DNA from: Celoporthe dispersa
Lineage: Eukaryota > Ascomycota > Sordariomycetes > Diaporthales > Cryphonectriaceae
Reading direction: 5' to 3'
NCBI GenBank assembly: GCA_016584495.1
Contig: WAID01000007.1
Coordinates: 2,404,001 to 2,468,000 of the forward strand
Length of the DNA: 64,000 nt
This document shows positions 35,203 through 44,718 of this stretch, in pieces. Numbering within the stretch: the stretch's first letter is position 1; each line of letters opens with the position of its first letter. The translations under genes were made by a program, and so were the position numbers. The notes beneath the pieces were generated by a model. That model ran no database searches, was not told the origin of the DNA, and was given only the letters and a program-made list of their open reading frames with translations.

Positions 35203-36534
35203 CTACGCCGACAGCGCCACTGCAGCTGCAGGTTGAGATGATTCTGGCATTGTCTTCTCCGCCGCCTGCTCATCCGTGATCCTCTGACGCTTGGCAGAGC
35301 TGGCCTCGGTCGGCGCATCATCGGTCCTCCGCTTTTCACTGCCACTAGCAGCGGCCTGCGACTTCTTCGCCTTGGGGTCCTTCGTAAGGTCAACTGCCAC
35401 GTCCACCGCCTTGGCCTTCTCGACCAGGTGCGTCAGGCCCAGCACCTCGCAAAGGGCAGTGTAGGTCTTGCAAGACTGCACCAGCCTGTACGCATGCTGT
35501 TTCCCCGGTATGATCTGGTTGAGCAGGTACTTTGTGTTCCCGAACCTGTTCTCCACATCCAGCGCAAACTCCACATACTTTGCCGTGACCTCGTCCCAGG
35601 ACGCCATGCCGCCCTCGCTCTTTGTCCTGAAACAGCTCGAGTTCTTCTCAGCCGCGGTAGCGATCATCGCACCGTCGACGCCGTACTCCTCGATCAGCTT
35701 CGCCGCGGAGTCCCGGTCCTCCACGTCACCGTTCATCAAGCACGCCACCCCCGCCTCGTGGCAGATCTCCCGGACCATCCGCAGCTGGCCCCGAATGGCC
35801 CTCTCGCGCGGCCTCATCGGCGTCGTCCGGCAGTGCACCGTCAATGCTGTGATGCCCGTGGCAACGAGCTTCCTCACTAGTGCCTCCGTCTCGGCCGGCG
35901 TCTCCAGTATACGAATCTTTACGCTGACGCCGATCTGGAACTCCGGCACGATCGCCTCCACCAGTGCTCTCAATATGCCAGCCAGCTTGTCCGGGGTCCG
36001 CAGCAGCGCCGCGCCCATACCGTCGTGTGTGCTGAAAGGTTTCGGGCATCCTGCGTTCACGTCGATGCCCACGACATCGGATGCGACCAGTCGGGCGGCG
36101 GCGACGGCGCGGTCTGGGTCCGAGGTGCCGATCTGGAAAATATGCTGGCTGCCCTCGCGCTCAGGGTGTAGGCGGTAGATGATAGATTCTTTGGCATGCG
36201 GAGGTGGCTGCTTCTGCCCGTAGGAGGGGACGCGGACGAAGTCGATGGTTTTAAGGACAGGATTAGGGCGTCGTATTGCGCCTATCATGGAGTAGTCAAC
36301 GGTCTCGGGGCCTAGGATCACCAGGAACGTGTCAGCCCAGACATGATTTCCAAAAAGCGAGGTGACACGAGCGTTTAGAGAGGACTGACCCCATACCAAG
36401 TCGGCGCCGTAGTGCAGCGCAAGCAGTCGCGATGGTAACTCGCCCGACCGCACCATGGGCGCCAGGACAAGCTTGCCCCGGTAGTCTACGCCCTTTGGAG
36501 GAATAGGGACCTTCTTGGGAGTCGCCTCAGACAT
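35203..36534 (-). CDS. DUS2: tRNA-dihydrouridine(20) synthase
   Basis: FMN enzyme that reduces uridine 20 in tRNA D-loops. Exons are 36534-36390 and 36311-35203. The 78-bp intron (GTCAGT...CCTAG) has no stop and a length divisible by three, so it can be misread as coding; removing it gives ADLVWGPETVDYSMIGAI, the family sequence. The product is 417 residues. KLVLAPMVRSGELPSRLLAL is the FMN-binding start of the TIM barrel, and DVNAGCPKPFSTHDGMGAAL holds the active-site Cys. VHCRTTPMRPRERA and MNGDVEDR follow. The C-terminal 90 residues are a basic, Lys/Ala/Ser-rich tail with a possible nuclear signal. The protein lacks the double-stranded RNA-binding domain of animal DUS2, so it is closer to yeast Smm1. 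An upstream ATG at 36564 would add MLLRFLRSLT. The frame is intact. Confidence 0.92.
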   Translation of the reverse strand: MSEATPKKVPIPPKGVDYRGKLVLAPMVRSGELPSRLLALHYGADLVWGQSSLNARVTSLFGNHVWADTFLVILGPETVDYSMIGAIRRPNPVLKTIDFVRVPSYGQKQPPPHAKESIIYRLHPEREGSQHIFQIGTSDPDRAVAAARLVASDVVGIDVNAGCPKPFSTHDGMGAALLRTPDKLAGILRALVEAIVPEFQIGVSVKIRILETPAETEALVRKLVATGITALTVHCRTTPMRPRERAIRGQLRMVREICHEAGVACLMNGDVEDRDSAAKLIEEYGVDGAMIATAAEKNSSCFRTKSEGGMASWDEVTAKYVEFALDVENRFGNTKYLLNQIIPGKQHAYRLVQSCKTYTALCEVLGLTHLVEKAKAVDVAVDLTKDPKAKKSQAAASGSEKRRTDDAPTEASSAKRQRITDEQAAEKTMPESSQPAAAVALSA

Positions 36535-37279
36535 GGTGAGAGATCTGAGGAAACGGAGAAGCATCACTGCTCTCTGGCTGTTGAGGTTGAAAGGGTCAAG
36601 ATTCAAACCAAAAAAGAAGGGTAAAAAAAAAAGATTACACTAGCGGATAGTGGCGGCTCTGCCTCACATTTAGAGAACGCTTTCCTAAGGGCCCTTCCGC
36701 TTTTCTTTGTTCGCCCAGCACAGTTTGGGTTAACTTCGGCCGTGCCTCGTAAGCCGGTAATCGTCTCAAAAAGTAACAAAAGGAAATGTCCTCGAAGTGA
36801 GAACTTATCTGGAGGCAACAAGGTTCGAACTCGTGACCTTTCGCATGCAAAGCGAACGCGCTACCGCTGCGCCATGCCCCCGACGGTATATCACCGAATT
36901 GAGTTGTCTGAGCCGATAATCTCTTAGTTTATATTGGTATTGTTGTGACTGGCTCGCCCTTTGTAAAGAAGCATCCAATACAAATATCTGTTTGATTAAT
37001 GTTGTGGATTTCTGGGATGCCAATTATTACGACCTCAGTATTAGAAAATGTTGGAGATTATGCTGTTTAGTATCTAATCTCAAGTATATCTAGGAAGGCT
37101 TTTCATGAAGACGAGAGGAAATCCAGCACGCTGACGTGTTGGCGCAGATGCGATACCCAAGACGCTTCATAGCCTGGAAACGATCTTCTGTAGTCCACAA
37201 GGACATGAATCAAGCAGTATGATCGAATTTAAGCTGATGGTGATCGAAAGCATCTCTTCCCAAGGAAATCTCCATCCCT
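36535..37279. other. Intergenic region containing a tRNA gene
   Basis: 745 bp between DUS2 and the HIBADH-like gene. Apart from the tRNA-Ala gene it should include the DUS2 promoter and the 3' UTR of the HIBADH-like gene. No protein gene seen. Confidence 0.55.
36811..36881 (-). tRNA. tRNA-Ala (anticodon TGC)
   Basis: The minus strand from 36881 folds into a full 71-nt cloverleaf: acceptor GGGGGCA with TGCCTCC (one G-U pair), D stem GCGC/GCGC, anticodon stem TTCGC/GCGAA around loop TTTGCAT (anticodon TGC), a five-base variable loop, and T stem ACGAG/CTTGT with loop TTCGAAC. The next base would be an A discriminator. There is no intron. T-rich runs at 36778-36781 and 36768-36772 (A on the + strand) downstream could stop RNA polymerase III. 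Confidence 0.97.
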
Positions 37280-38429
37280 CTATTCTTTCGCCTCATCCCT
37301 CTGCTTCACCAGCTCCGTCTGAAAGTCCAGCCCGGCCTGCCTCCTCAACACGCCATACATGGAAGATGAGTCCATCGCCCTAGCCTTCTCATCAGAGAAC
37401 GCCTTCGCCTCCTTAAGATGCCCAAGTGCCAGCTCTCCCACGGGCAGCCTCGCCCCGGCGTCCCTCGCACAATCGATCCCGTGCCCGACATCCTTCAGCG
37501 CGAGGTTCAGGTCCGACCAGGGCCTCTCGTCCTTGGCCGGCATGTATGCGCCGGTGGTGAGCCTCTTGGACATGGACAGTGCCAGGGGGCCGTATTGCTG
37601 TTCGATGAGGGACTCCATTGCTTCGCTTCCCAGACCGGTCTTCTCGGCGAAAACGTGGGCCTCGGCGACGACTTCCATCATAGCTGCGGTCATGAAGTTT
37701 CTGGAATCTATACTCAGCGGTACCATTCGACTCGTTCCTCACCGGGGGGCCCAACCATATGGAAACCGGAGGATAATACGCACCCTGCCGTCTTAAGCAT
37801 GCTCGACCGGCTCACATCCTCCCCTAGCCGAATTACACCCCTCCCCATGACACCCACCAGGTACGGGCTGACAGCCTGCACCGCCTCCTCCGGCCCGGCC
37901 AGGATGAAGAGCAGCTTCCCCTGCGCGGCGACCGGGCTAGCCCCAAAGACAGGAGCCGCAACAAACCTGGCCCTTTCCTGCGCAAGCCGTGCCTGCGCCT
38001 TCGCAGACGATGCAGGGTGGACCGTCGAGGTGTCCACGATGAGCTTGCCCGAGAGACGCCCGCCGCCGGACGTCCCCTCCTCGATGATGGCATCCAGCGT
38101 CGAGGACAGGGCCGCGTCGTCGCTGAGAGACATGAATATGATGTCCGACCGGGAGACGAGGTCCCCTACGTGGGGACAGGGCACACCGCCGATGGCCTTG
38201 AGCGTCTCGCCCCTGGACATCGTCCGGTTGTAGTAGTTCAGGCTCGCACCGCCGGAAGCCGACAGGTGTTTTTGTAGGTTCAAGGCCATACCGATACCCA
38301 TGGACCCGAGACCTTTGACCGCAGTCAGTACCACCATCGTATACTCTCGCAACATGCCGCAGGGGCTCGCCTCGACGTACCTATCCACCCCAACCGGGCA
38401 TTGGGCGCTCCTGTCGCGGAGGATTCCAT
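37280..38429 (-). CDS. 3-hydroxyisobutyrate dehydrogenase-like (beta-hydroxyacid dehydrogenase) enzyme
   Basis: NAD(P)-dependent oxidation of a 3-hydroxyacid; substrate uncertain. Three exons: 38429-38381, 38312-37784 and 37700-37280. Exon 1 encodes MESSATGAPNARLGWIG and joins LGSMGIGMALNLQKHL, completing the Rossmann fingerprint (GWIGLGSMGIGMA). An ATG-led reading of exon 2 alone would lack its first strand. Exons 2 and 3 join as MLKTAGNFMTAAMMEVVAEA, the family interdomain motif. Other family features are VDTSTVHP (substrate-binding region), APVFGASPVAAQGKLL and LALKDVGHGIDCARD, with the catalytic Lys. The product is 332 residues, the normal length. There is no presequence, so it is probably not the mitochondrial valine-pathway enzyme itself. 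The frame is intact. Confidence 0.88.
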
Positions 38430-39241
38430 TCTCGCGCAGTACTGAGTTAAAAAAAAACCACTAAAGAAGTATGAGGATTTCGTGCCAAAATCCAAAGATA
38501 CGGATGCTATCAGTGTGCTTTTGGTTCGAGTGCCTCGTCATAGAAAGATGTTGTTTTCTCTGACTCACCTGGCATGAACTGTCGACCGGAGCTGAGGAAG
38601 GAGGAGGAATGGTGTGGAGCCTCCGGACGCGGACGGCAGATGCCGGCACCCGGGATCGGCCTCCGACAATTCCGGAGACACACAGACAGTTTGAGGATAA
38701 CAGCAAGGGCTACGACTCACGATTACAGATGACAAAGACTTTGCTTAATGACTGTTCAGTATGTGTTATAGATTCTGGGTTCACTAGGGAGAATTGTACT
38801 CATCAGCCCTCTGTGGAGCGCCAGACTTTAGACTAATTGCCAGTAATTGCTACCTCGGAGGAATGGCGATCATTAAGGCCTCGATAAAAAGAAGTAATCG
38901 CCTCTTCACAGATGCTGCAGGACAGCCACATTTATACGAGCATAGATAGAACTAGATGGTTAAGGAAAGGCTCTTGATATTAGATTTGTGCGTATAGCTG
39001 AAAGTAGACTCAACCCTCGTTGTAATCAACAGTCTGGCCCATCTCGTTATCCCTTACACTTCCAAACACCATGCGATGCTGAGCTCAAAAAAGTCAGAAA
39101 AGGACAGAGGAAATGCCAAAAACTCAAAAGTCCATCCATCATAGAGTGCCCCACTAATCCACCCCTCATAATGGTGAGACCCTTTTCTCTCTCTGAGAAG
39201 AAAGGGTTGGTCGTTGTAATCAGATGCCACTGCCAGGTGCT
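38430..39241. other. Intergenic region between the HIBADH-like gene and HSP30
   Basis: 812 bp, upstream of the HIBADH-like gene and downstream of HSP30 (both minus strand). No supported gene. It should include the HIBADH-like promoter. Confidence 0.5.
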
Positions 39242-39897
39242 CTAGTTGACAGCAATGCGCCGGCTCTCGTGCTTCTTGGCCTTGGGGACCACGACGCTCA
39301 AGATGCCGTTGTTGAGGTTCGCGGCAACGGCCTCCTGGTCCACCGGCGTGGGGAAGCTGAAGGTCCTGGAGAACTCGCCGACGGACCTCTCGGAGACCCA
39401 GAACTTCTCCTTGGGCTTCTGTGGCTGCTGGGGCTCGGCCTTGGTGATCTGGGTGCCCTGCTGCTCCTTGGCCGTCTCGGCATCCTCGTCTTCAACAGTG
39501 GCCTTGTGGGAGACGCTGGCGGTGTCCTTCTCGCTGCCCTCGGTGATGGCACCGCTCATAGATTCGCTGCCGCCCTCGACGAGCCCGGCGGGCGGCGTGC
39601 CCGAGGTGTAGGTGCGCTCGGAGCGGCCAGAGATGACCAGTGTCTGGGGCTCGGAGAACTCGATGGTGACATTCTCCCTGTCGACGCCGGGGAGCTCGCC
39701 GTGGAGCTCGTAGCCGGCCTCGGTCTCCCTTGACGTCGAAGCGCGGGGAGAAGGTCGGCAGGAGCGCGGCGCGAGCCCGGCTTGGCGTTGCCCTGGGAGG
39801 AGACCTCGCGGGAGTAGTTGTCAAAGTCGTCAAGGAGGCGGAAGAGAGGCGTGAAGGAGGCCTCGGGAGCAAAGTAGGAGCGTGGGAAGAAAGACAT
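39242..39897 (-). CDS. HSP30-type small heat-shock protein (two frameshifts)
   Basis: Alpha-crystallin-type chaperone that holds unfolding proteins under stress. The start MSFFPRSYFAPEASFTPLF matches fungal HSP30 proteins. Two extra bases break the frame: one G in the CCC (+ strand) at 39776-39778 and one in the CCC at 39727-39729. Removing both joins SSQGNAKP to FSPRFDVKETEAGYELHGEL and then to PGVDRENVTIEF and VISGRSERTY, giving about 217 residues in a single exon. The alpha-crystallin domain is interrupted by a long acidic insert (EDEDAETAKEQQGTQITKAE), common in HSP30 relatives. The domain ends in ILSVVVPKAKKHESRRIAVN, with the C-terminal RRIAV motif. The promoter has a TATA box and heat-shock elements. 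Confidence 0.9.
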
Positions 39898-42593
39898 CTT
39901 GTGAGTGGTGGTTGTGAGTGGTCGTGTTGCGGTGTTTGTATTAGCTGTCTTGTGGTGTGGGCAGGTGCGAAGTGTTCGAGGGACTCGCTTGTAGATTGGA
40001 TGTGTCCGTTGCATAAGATGTTTTGCTAGCTGTTGCTTTTTCTCTCTCTCGTTGTCGTTGATGGTGATCAGGATGAAAGGGAATTACCGACAAGCAGGAG
40101 AATCACGGCTTCTTTATACTTGGAAAAGTGTTGACGAGGGCATCATCTTGAGGCTTCGCGAACCTCGTCGAACCGACGGGGGCTACAGCTCTACGTAATC
40201 ATCGCGAGATGTCTAGAAGCTCGTTGTCGCGCCTAGAGGATTCCATCGCTGACGTGTACGCAGCAGATGCCCCGAGTCTCGAGGTGAGAGAAGGTTTCTC
40301 GTACTGGGTGGTACGTGCCAGTTGTTTCCATCACGAGATGGGCGGTCCGCCTAGAAGCTTCTAGCACCTTCGCCGGCTGACACATTCACTTTCCATGGCT
40401 GCAGCTGCCAACATGCTCAGTAAATGACGGGGAAAAAAAGGTAAAATCCATATTCTCTTTTAAGTCATGGCATCTGGAGAGCTGAGAGCTGTAGATATGA
40501 AATATGTACTAAAATATCATACTCTTGCGACTTGTGATGATGTTTTTTTCTCTTTCTCTTCCAGCCTTTTGATGGGGTTCGTCCGTATTAACAGCGTGAC
40601 GTAGGCGGGAGAACCCGGGAGAGCAGGGAGAGCGCGAGCACTGTCTGTTTCATTTTCTGATCCACAGGGGTGGTGTGTCCCCAACCAACGCACTACGTAA
40701 GCCTGCGAAAGGTGGTCTCCAAATTAGTCCGCCCACGCCACATGCAACTTACTAGTGCAAAAAACGACCGCATCTTTCGATGGCGCAAGCTCTTCTCCCC
40801 TTGGGGGAAGGATCGACTGTTCAGCCACGGCAATCCCAGCTTCAAGCCACAAGGGACACGGTGGCCCACCTTTTCTCTCTTTTTCGCACCACCCATTCGC
40901 CACCATAATTTGCAGGGGGGAAGGGAAAAGTCCCGAGGTCACTGAACTGTGTTGGTGCCGCTGTTTGTATCGCTTTTTTCCTACGACCGACCTTGGGGGG
41001 GGAGGAGGGGGTCTACGTATAATATTTTTTTTCTCCCCCTTCTTTTTCTCTTTCTACCTGTTCTGTGTAAATACGACGTCTTGACGTAGCTGCATATGCA
41101 CGCTTCAGCTCTCTCTGCCTGACCTGCAGATCGGTGCGGCCTAATGTCTCTCCCTTCATGCACACAGTAGGGCTTGTTACCCCCTGGTGACAACTTGTTG
41201 CCACCGGTAGATCTCCCATCTACGTTGCCTCTTGAGGGCAATCATCGATCACGTTTAGATTTTTAATTGAACCTGAAAGAGCGGCCCTGAGTAAAAGTAC
41301 TTAGGCTCCATAAGGGACAAAACCTTCCGGACAGGTGGATACCACATCTGCGCTTCCTTTTTGCTTTTGCAGAGAACTTGCAGTAACGATAACAGTTGAA
41401 CAAGGAGAAGAAAAGAAAAAATGTCTCAGCAATTTAAGAATAGACTCGTCGAGACCTCTTGAGAAACCTGCTGGCCAATCTATCTGTCTCACTCAAAAGA
41501 AGGAGAGAAGAGAAAGAAGGAGAAAGAAGAAAAAAAACAGGGCGGAGGAGACGCCTATCAGTACGCGAGGGCGGAAGATTTCATTTATCCCGGAAGCCTA
41601 GAATTTTCGTATAGCAAGCAGGACTAGATGGTGGTGCAACTTGGTGACTCCCCCCTCCCCCCCTGCGATTGACGAGGTCATAGAGCATACAGGAATTGCC
41701 TTCCGTCTTGGATGCGACTATGGTAGGCGCCCCGGCCTCCTGCGCTGAGATCGGGGGAAAACACAGGGGTCCGCCAGAGCTTACTTTCTGGAGTATATTG
41801 CCTGTACTGTACCTGAAGGCGAGATGGGCCTCCTCCCAGCTGCTTGTACGGTAGATTGATCCTTGCATCATGACTTCCCAGTGACATACGCCGCCCCTCC
41901 CCGGCCCCCCCGTCCAGCTTCCCCATCTTCCCATCCGGATGGAACCCAGATGGAGAGGCAAAACAGTGGCTCCAGCCCAGCATGGGAGACCAGATTAGAG
42001 TTCAGGCTGCGTTTGCCTCTGGGCCCAGCGAGACGGATTAGCTTCGGCAGCGTATGACGGCGAGCTTTTGACAGCCGCAACCTTGGCATTTGGTATGACT
42101 CGGGTAGTATTGGAATTGTTGTATACGAGGGGGGGGGGGGCAAAATCTGGTGTCCCTGCCTTGCACGTGCATAGGTATGTTCCATAGCAGTAATTCAATT
42201 AACTCATTTTGTTCATCATTGTCGCTGGCATGACTCAGTTGGAATTCTCAAGAGTCTTGTGTGTGTACCAAGATTCAGGCAAAGAACTTTTGTTTCATTT
42301 TGAAGAGAACTCTGGGGGTGTCGCACTCAATATCCCATCTAAATAGGTGATTAACCATCCACGATAAGTCCATAGCTCTTTTTGTGATCCTCGGAAAGCC
42401 CGACCAGCACAAAGTGATTAGAATATGCAACGATTAAAGCCAAGTCCGTCCCAGCCTTCAAAGAGGTAACCGTATAGAACATGGGGGCCAAAAACATGGC
42501 TCACTTGTATGCTCTGAATACCTCGACACATTCCATAGTCCAGAAACCCTGACATCAGAGTTTGTCTTCCGAGTCGACCACGTATTACTCTCC
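39898..42593. other. HSP30 promoter and long gene-free stretch
   Basis: 2.7 kb. The proximal 500 bp is the HSP30 promoter, with TATA and heat-shock elements. Beyond that I see T-rich and A-rich tracts (about 41026-41050 and 41500-41540) and a G11 run near 42130, but no supported gene. Confidence 0.5.
40113..40371 (-). promoter_or_regulatory. HSP30 promoter: TATA box and heat-shock elements
   Basis: On the minus strand a TATAAAG box lies at about 40112-40118, some 215 bp upstream of the HSP30 ATG. Upstream, TTCGCGAACCTCGTCGAA (40155-40172) contains three good inverted nGAAn units and one imperfect one. GAAGCTTCTAGCACCTTC (40354-40371) contains three good units and one imperfect one. Both match the heat-shock element rule of alternating GAA/TTC every five bases. 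A weaker site, GAAGGTTTCTC, lies near 40290. Binding by HSF1 is inferred from the motif and the downstream gene. Confidence 0.75.
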
Positions 42594-44718
42594 CTAGGAA
42601 TATGGCGGAGGATATCCCATCGGCATCTGCTGCTGCGCTGGGGCAATCATCTGGCCCATGCCCATCATTGGTCCCCTGGGCACCGGACTGTTATGGTTGC
42701 GATTGAATAAACCAATGAGTCGGCGGCCGACGGATGGCTCCAGTTCAGTGCCGTCACGAGCAATCTTGACCTCCCTGTTCGAGTTCCACGGGTTGCGCAG
42801 ACCTCTGCATCTGTAGAAAGGCAGTCTGGTCGTGCACAACCACTCTAGCTTGAACGGTTTGCCCCATGTCTTGTTCTCGGCGCTGCCATCAAGCCCACCA
42901 CTCGTATCATCTTGCTCCGTGACGGCTGGTGCAATTTCTTCCGGTGTTGCTCCTTCGCCAGAGTCCTCCCGGACAATCTCCCAGAAAATCGTGCCCCTCG
43001 CAGAGTCATCAATAATCCGTCCTCTGGGTGTGAACTTGGTCGGCTCCGTTGGTATCTCTCTCGGCAGATCGACTTCGCTAACGGATTGGGACTTGGGAGC
43101 GAACTCGATGGCAGCAGCGGGATCCTCGTTAATGGTAGAGACCATTCGTGCATAGCCGAAATACTCTCCAGATTTGTTGGCCGAAAACACAAGGTAGACA
43201 TTCTCTGAAGCCTGCGGCGGTGTTAGTAGAGTGAGTGGGCAAGTCTCTTCATCAGTGGGACTCACCTTGAAGGCGCTGTTCAGTGCCTCCTCATTGTGTG
43301 ACTGAGTCGCCCAGATTCCCGTCCGGACACTGAGGTCCAGGTCCTCAACCGTCAGACTCTTGAGGACAAAGAACCTGTCCTTCTGCGCTGCGTCGACTGC
43401 TGCAGGGCCTTTCGCATCCGAACCGCCCGCAGCGGATGGCGTATCGGTATCGGCTTTGTCCGACTGAGCTTCGGTCGATTCTGTCGGCTCCTTTTCCTTG
43501 ACCTCCGGCGCTATGGTCTGCTGCGGAGTGGTTGCGGACGGCCCGGTTGGTGCTGTAACACCTGACGCTCCCTCGACTGTGTTCTTCCTCAGGCGACTTA
43601 CAAGCCTGACGGACTGGAACTTGGATTCGTGTAGCTTTTGTTGGGCAGCGAGACAGCTAGCCTCGTCTCTGAAGTTGGCAAAGGCGCAGTTCGACTTGGA
43701 GATCAAGAACAGGGACTCAAGGCCCTCGGCTTCCCTGCAGACATGGTGGACCAAGCTCATCAAGTCTGTCTGCGACGGCAGGTTTCCGATCCAGATAGCA
43801 TGGCCTGATCACACACATCAACAACTGCGACCGATATATAGAGGGACTCGATTCAATGCTCACCGCTTTGTCGAGGCTTTCTCGGTGGACCACGGACGAC
43901 GTTGGATTGGCTATCAGCTGGGGCTGCACAGATTCAGCGGATGTCCTCGAAGCGACTCTTTTTAAGATTGACATACACTGCCTCACTTCTTGCTGAACAG
44001 GGGAGAAGGGGATGACATTTTCCCCCGCATCGCCTAGTTGAGCTGAGCCTAGCCTGGGATCCTGTTGGACTCCGACTCCAGGAGGCATGCTGTAAGATCC
44101 TGGCACACTCTGATGGGGATGAGGTCCCTGTGGAGCGAACGTGGGCACCTGAGCGTAGTAGTACCCCATAGACGGATGGGCTTGATGGTTCGACATGACC
44201 TGACTGCCGTAGTAGGGGACATTGGGTCTCGAGGACATGGTCGGCTGGGGCTGCGAAGGAGACATTGGGGACCCGTAATACTGGGGCATCTGCTGCTGCT
44301 GCTGCTGCTGCATGTAGTAACCTTGATTAGGCATATGGCCCATCCCAGGCTGCCCGTTGTACTGGGGCGAGGTCTGCGCCTGGACAACCACGCTTGGTGA
44401 GGCACCAGCCGGGTTGTATCGCATCTGTGAGCCGTTATTGTAGGGAGCCTGTCGATAGTTGGCCTGCGGGAGCGCATTTGCCAGGGCTGTCATGTTGTAA
44501 TGCCCTGCTCGAGAGGGGACCTGTGGTTGCGCCATGTCGAATTGCTGGGTGAACATGTGCTGCTGCTGCGGGTTGTTGTACAGCTGCTGCGAGTATGTCG
44601 CCGAGCTGTCGGCCACTCTGGCTTGAGCCGAGCTCTCACTGGCGTCTGGACCTGCCTCCGGATAGGAACTTGAAACGGCTGGCAAGTCACTCCCAGGCGC
44701 TGTCGGGTCCCCTCCCAT
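42594..44718 (-). CDS. RRM and YTH-domain m6A RNA reader (one frameshift)
   Basis: Binds N6-methyladenosine in RNA through the YTH domain. Three exons: 44718-43864, 43804-43266 and 43211-42594. One base (probably G, near 43863-43864) is missing at the first junction; adding it joins HRESLDKA to HAIWIGNLPSQTDLMSLV, the first RRM strand, and makes the length divisible by three (670 residues). The N-terminal 285 residues are a Gln/Pro/Tyr/Gly-rich low-complexity region with a seven-Gln run (44291-44311). The RRM continues with CAFANFRDEASCLAA. The YTH domain starts RFFVLKSLTVEDLDLSV and includes GIWATQSHN (an aromatic-cage Trp), NVYLVFSANKSGEYFGYARM, and GLRNPWNSNREVKIARDGTE. The 54-bp intron 2 has no stop and a length divisible by three. 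Confidence 0.92.
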
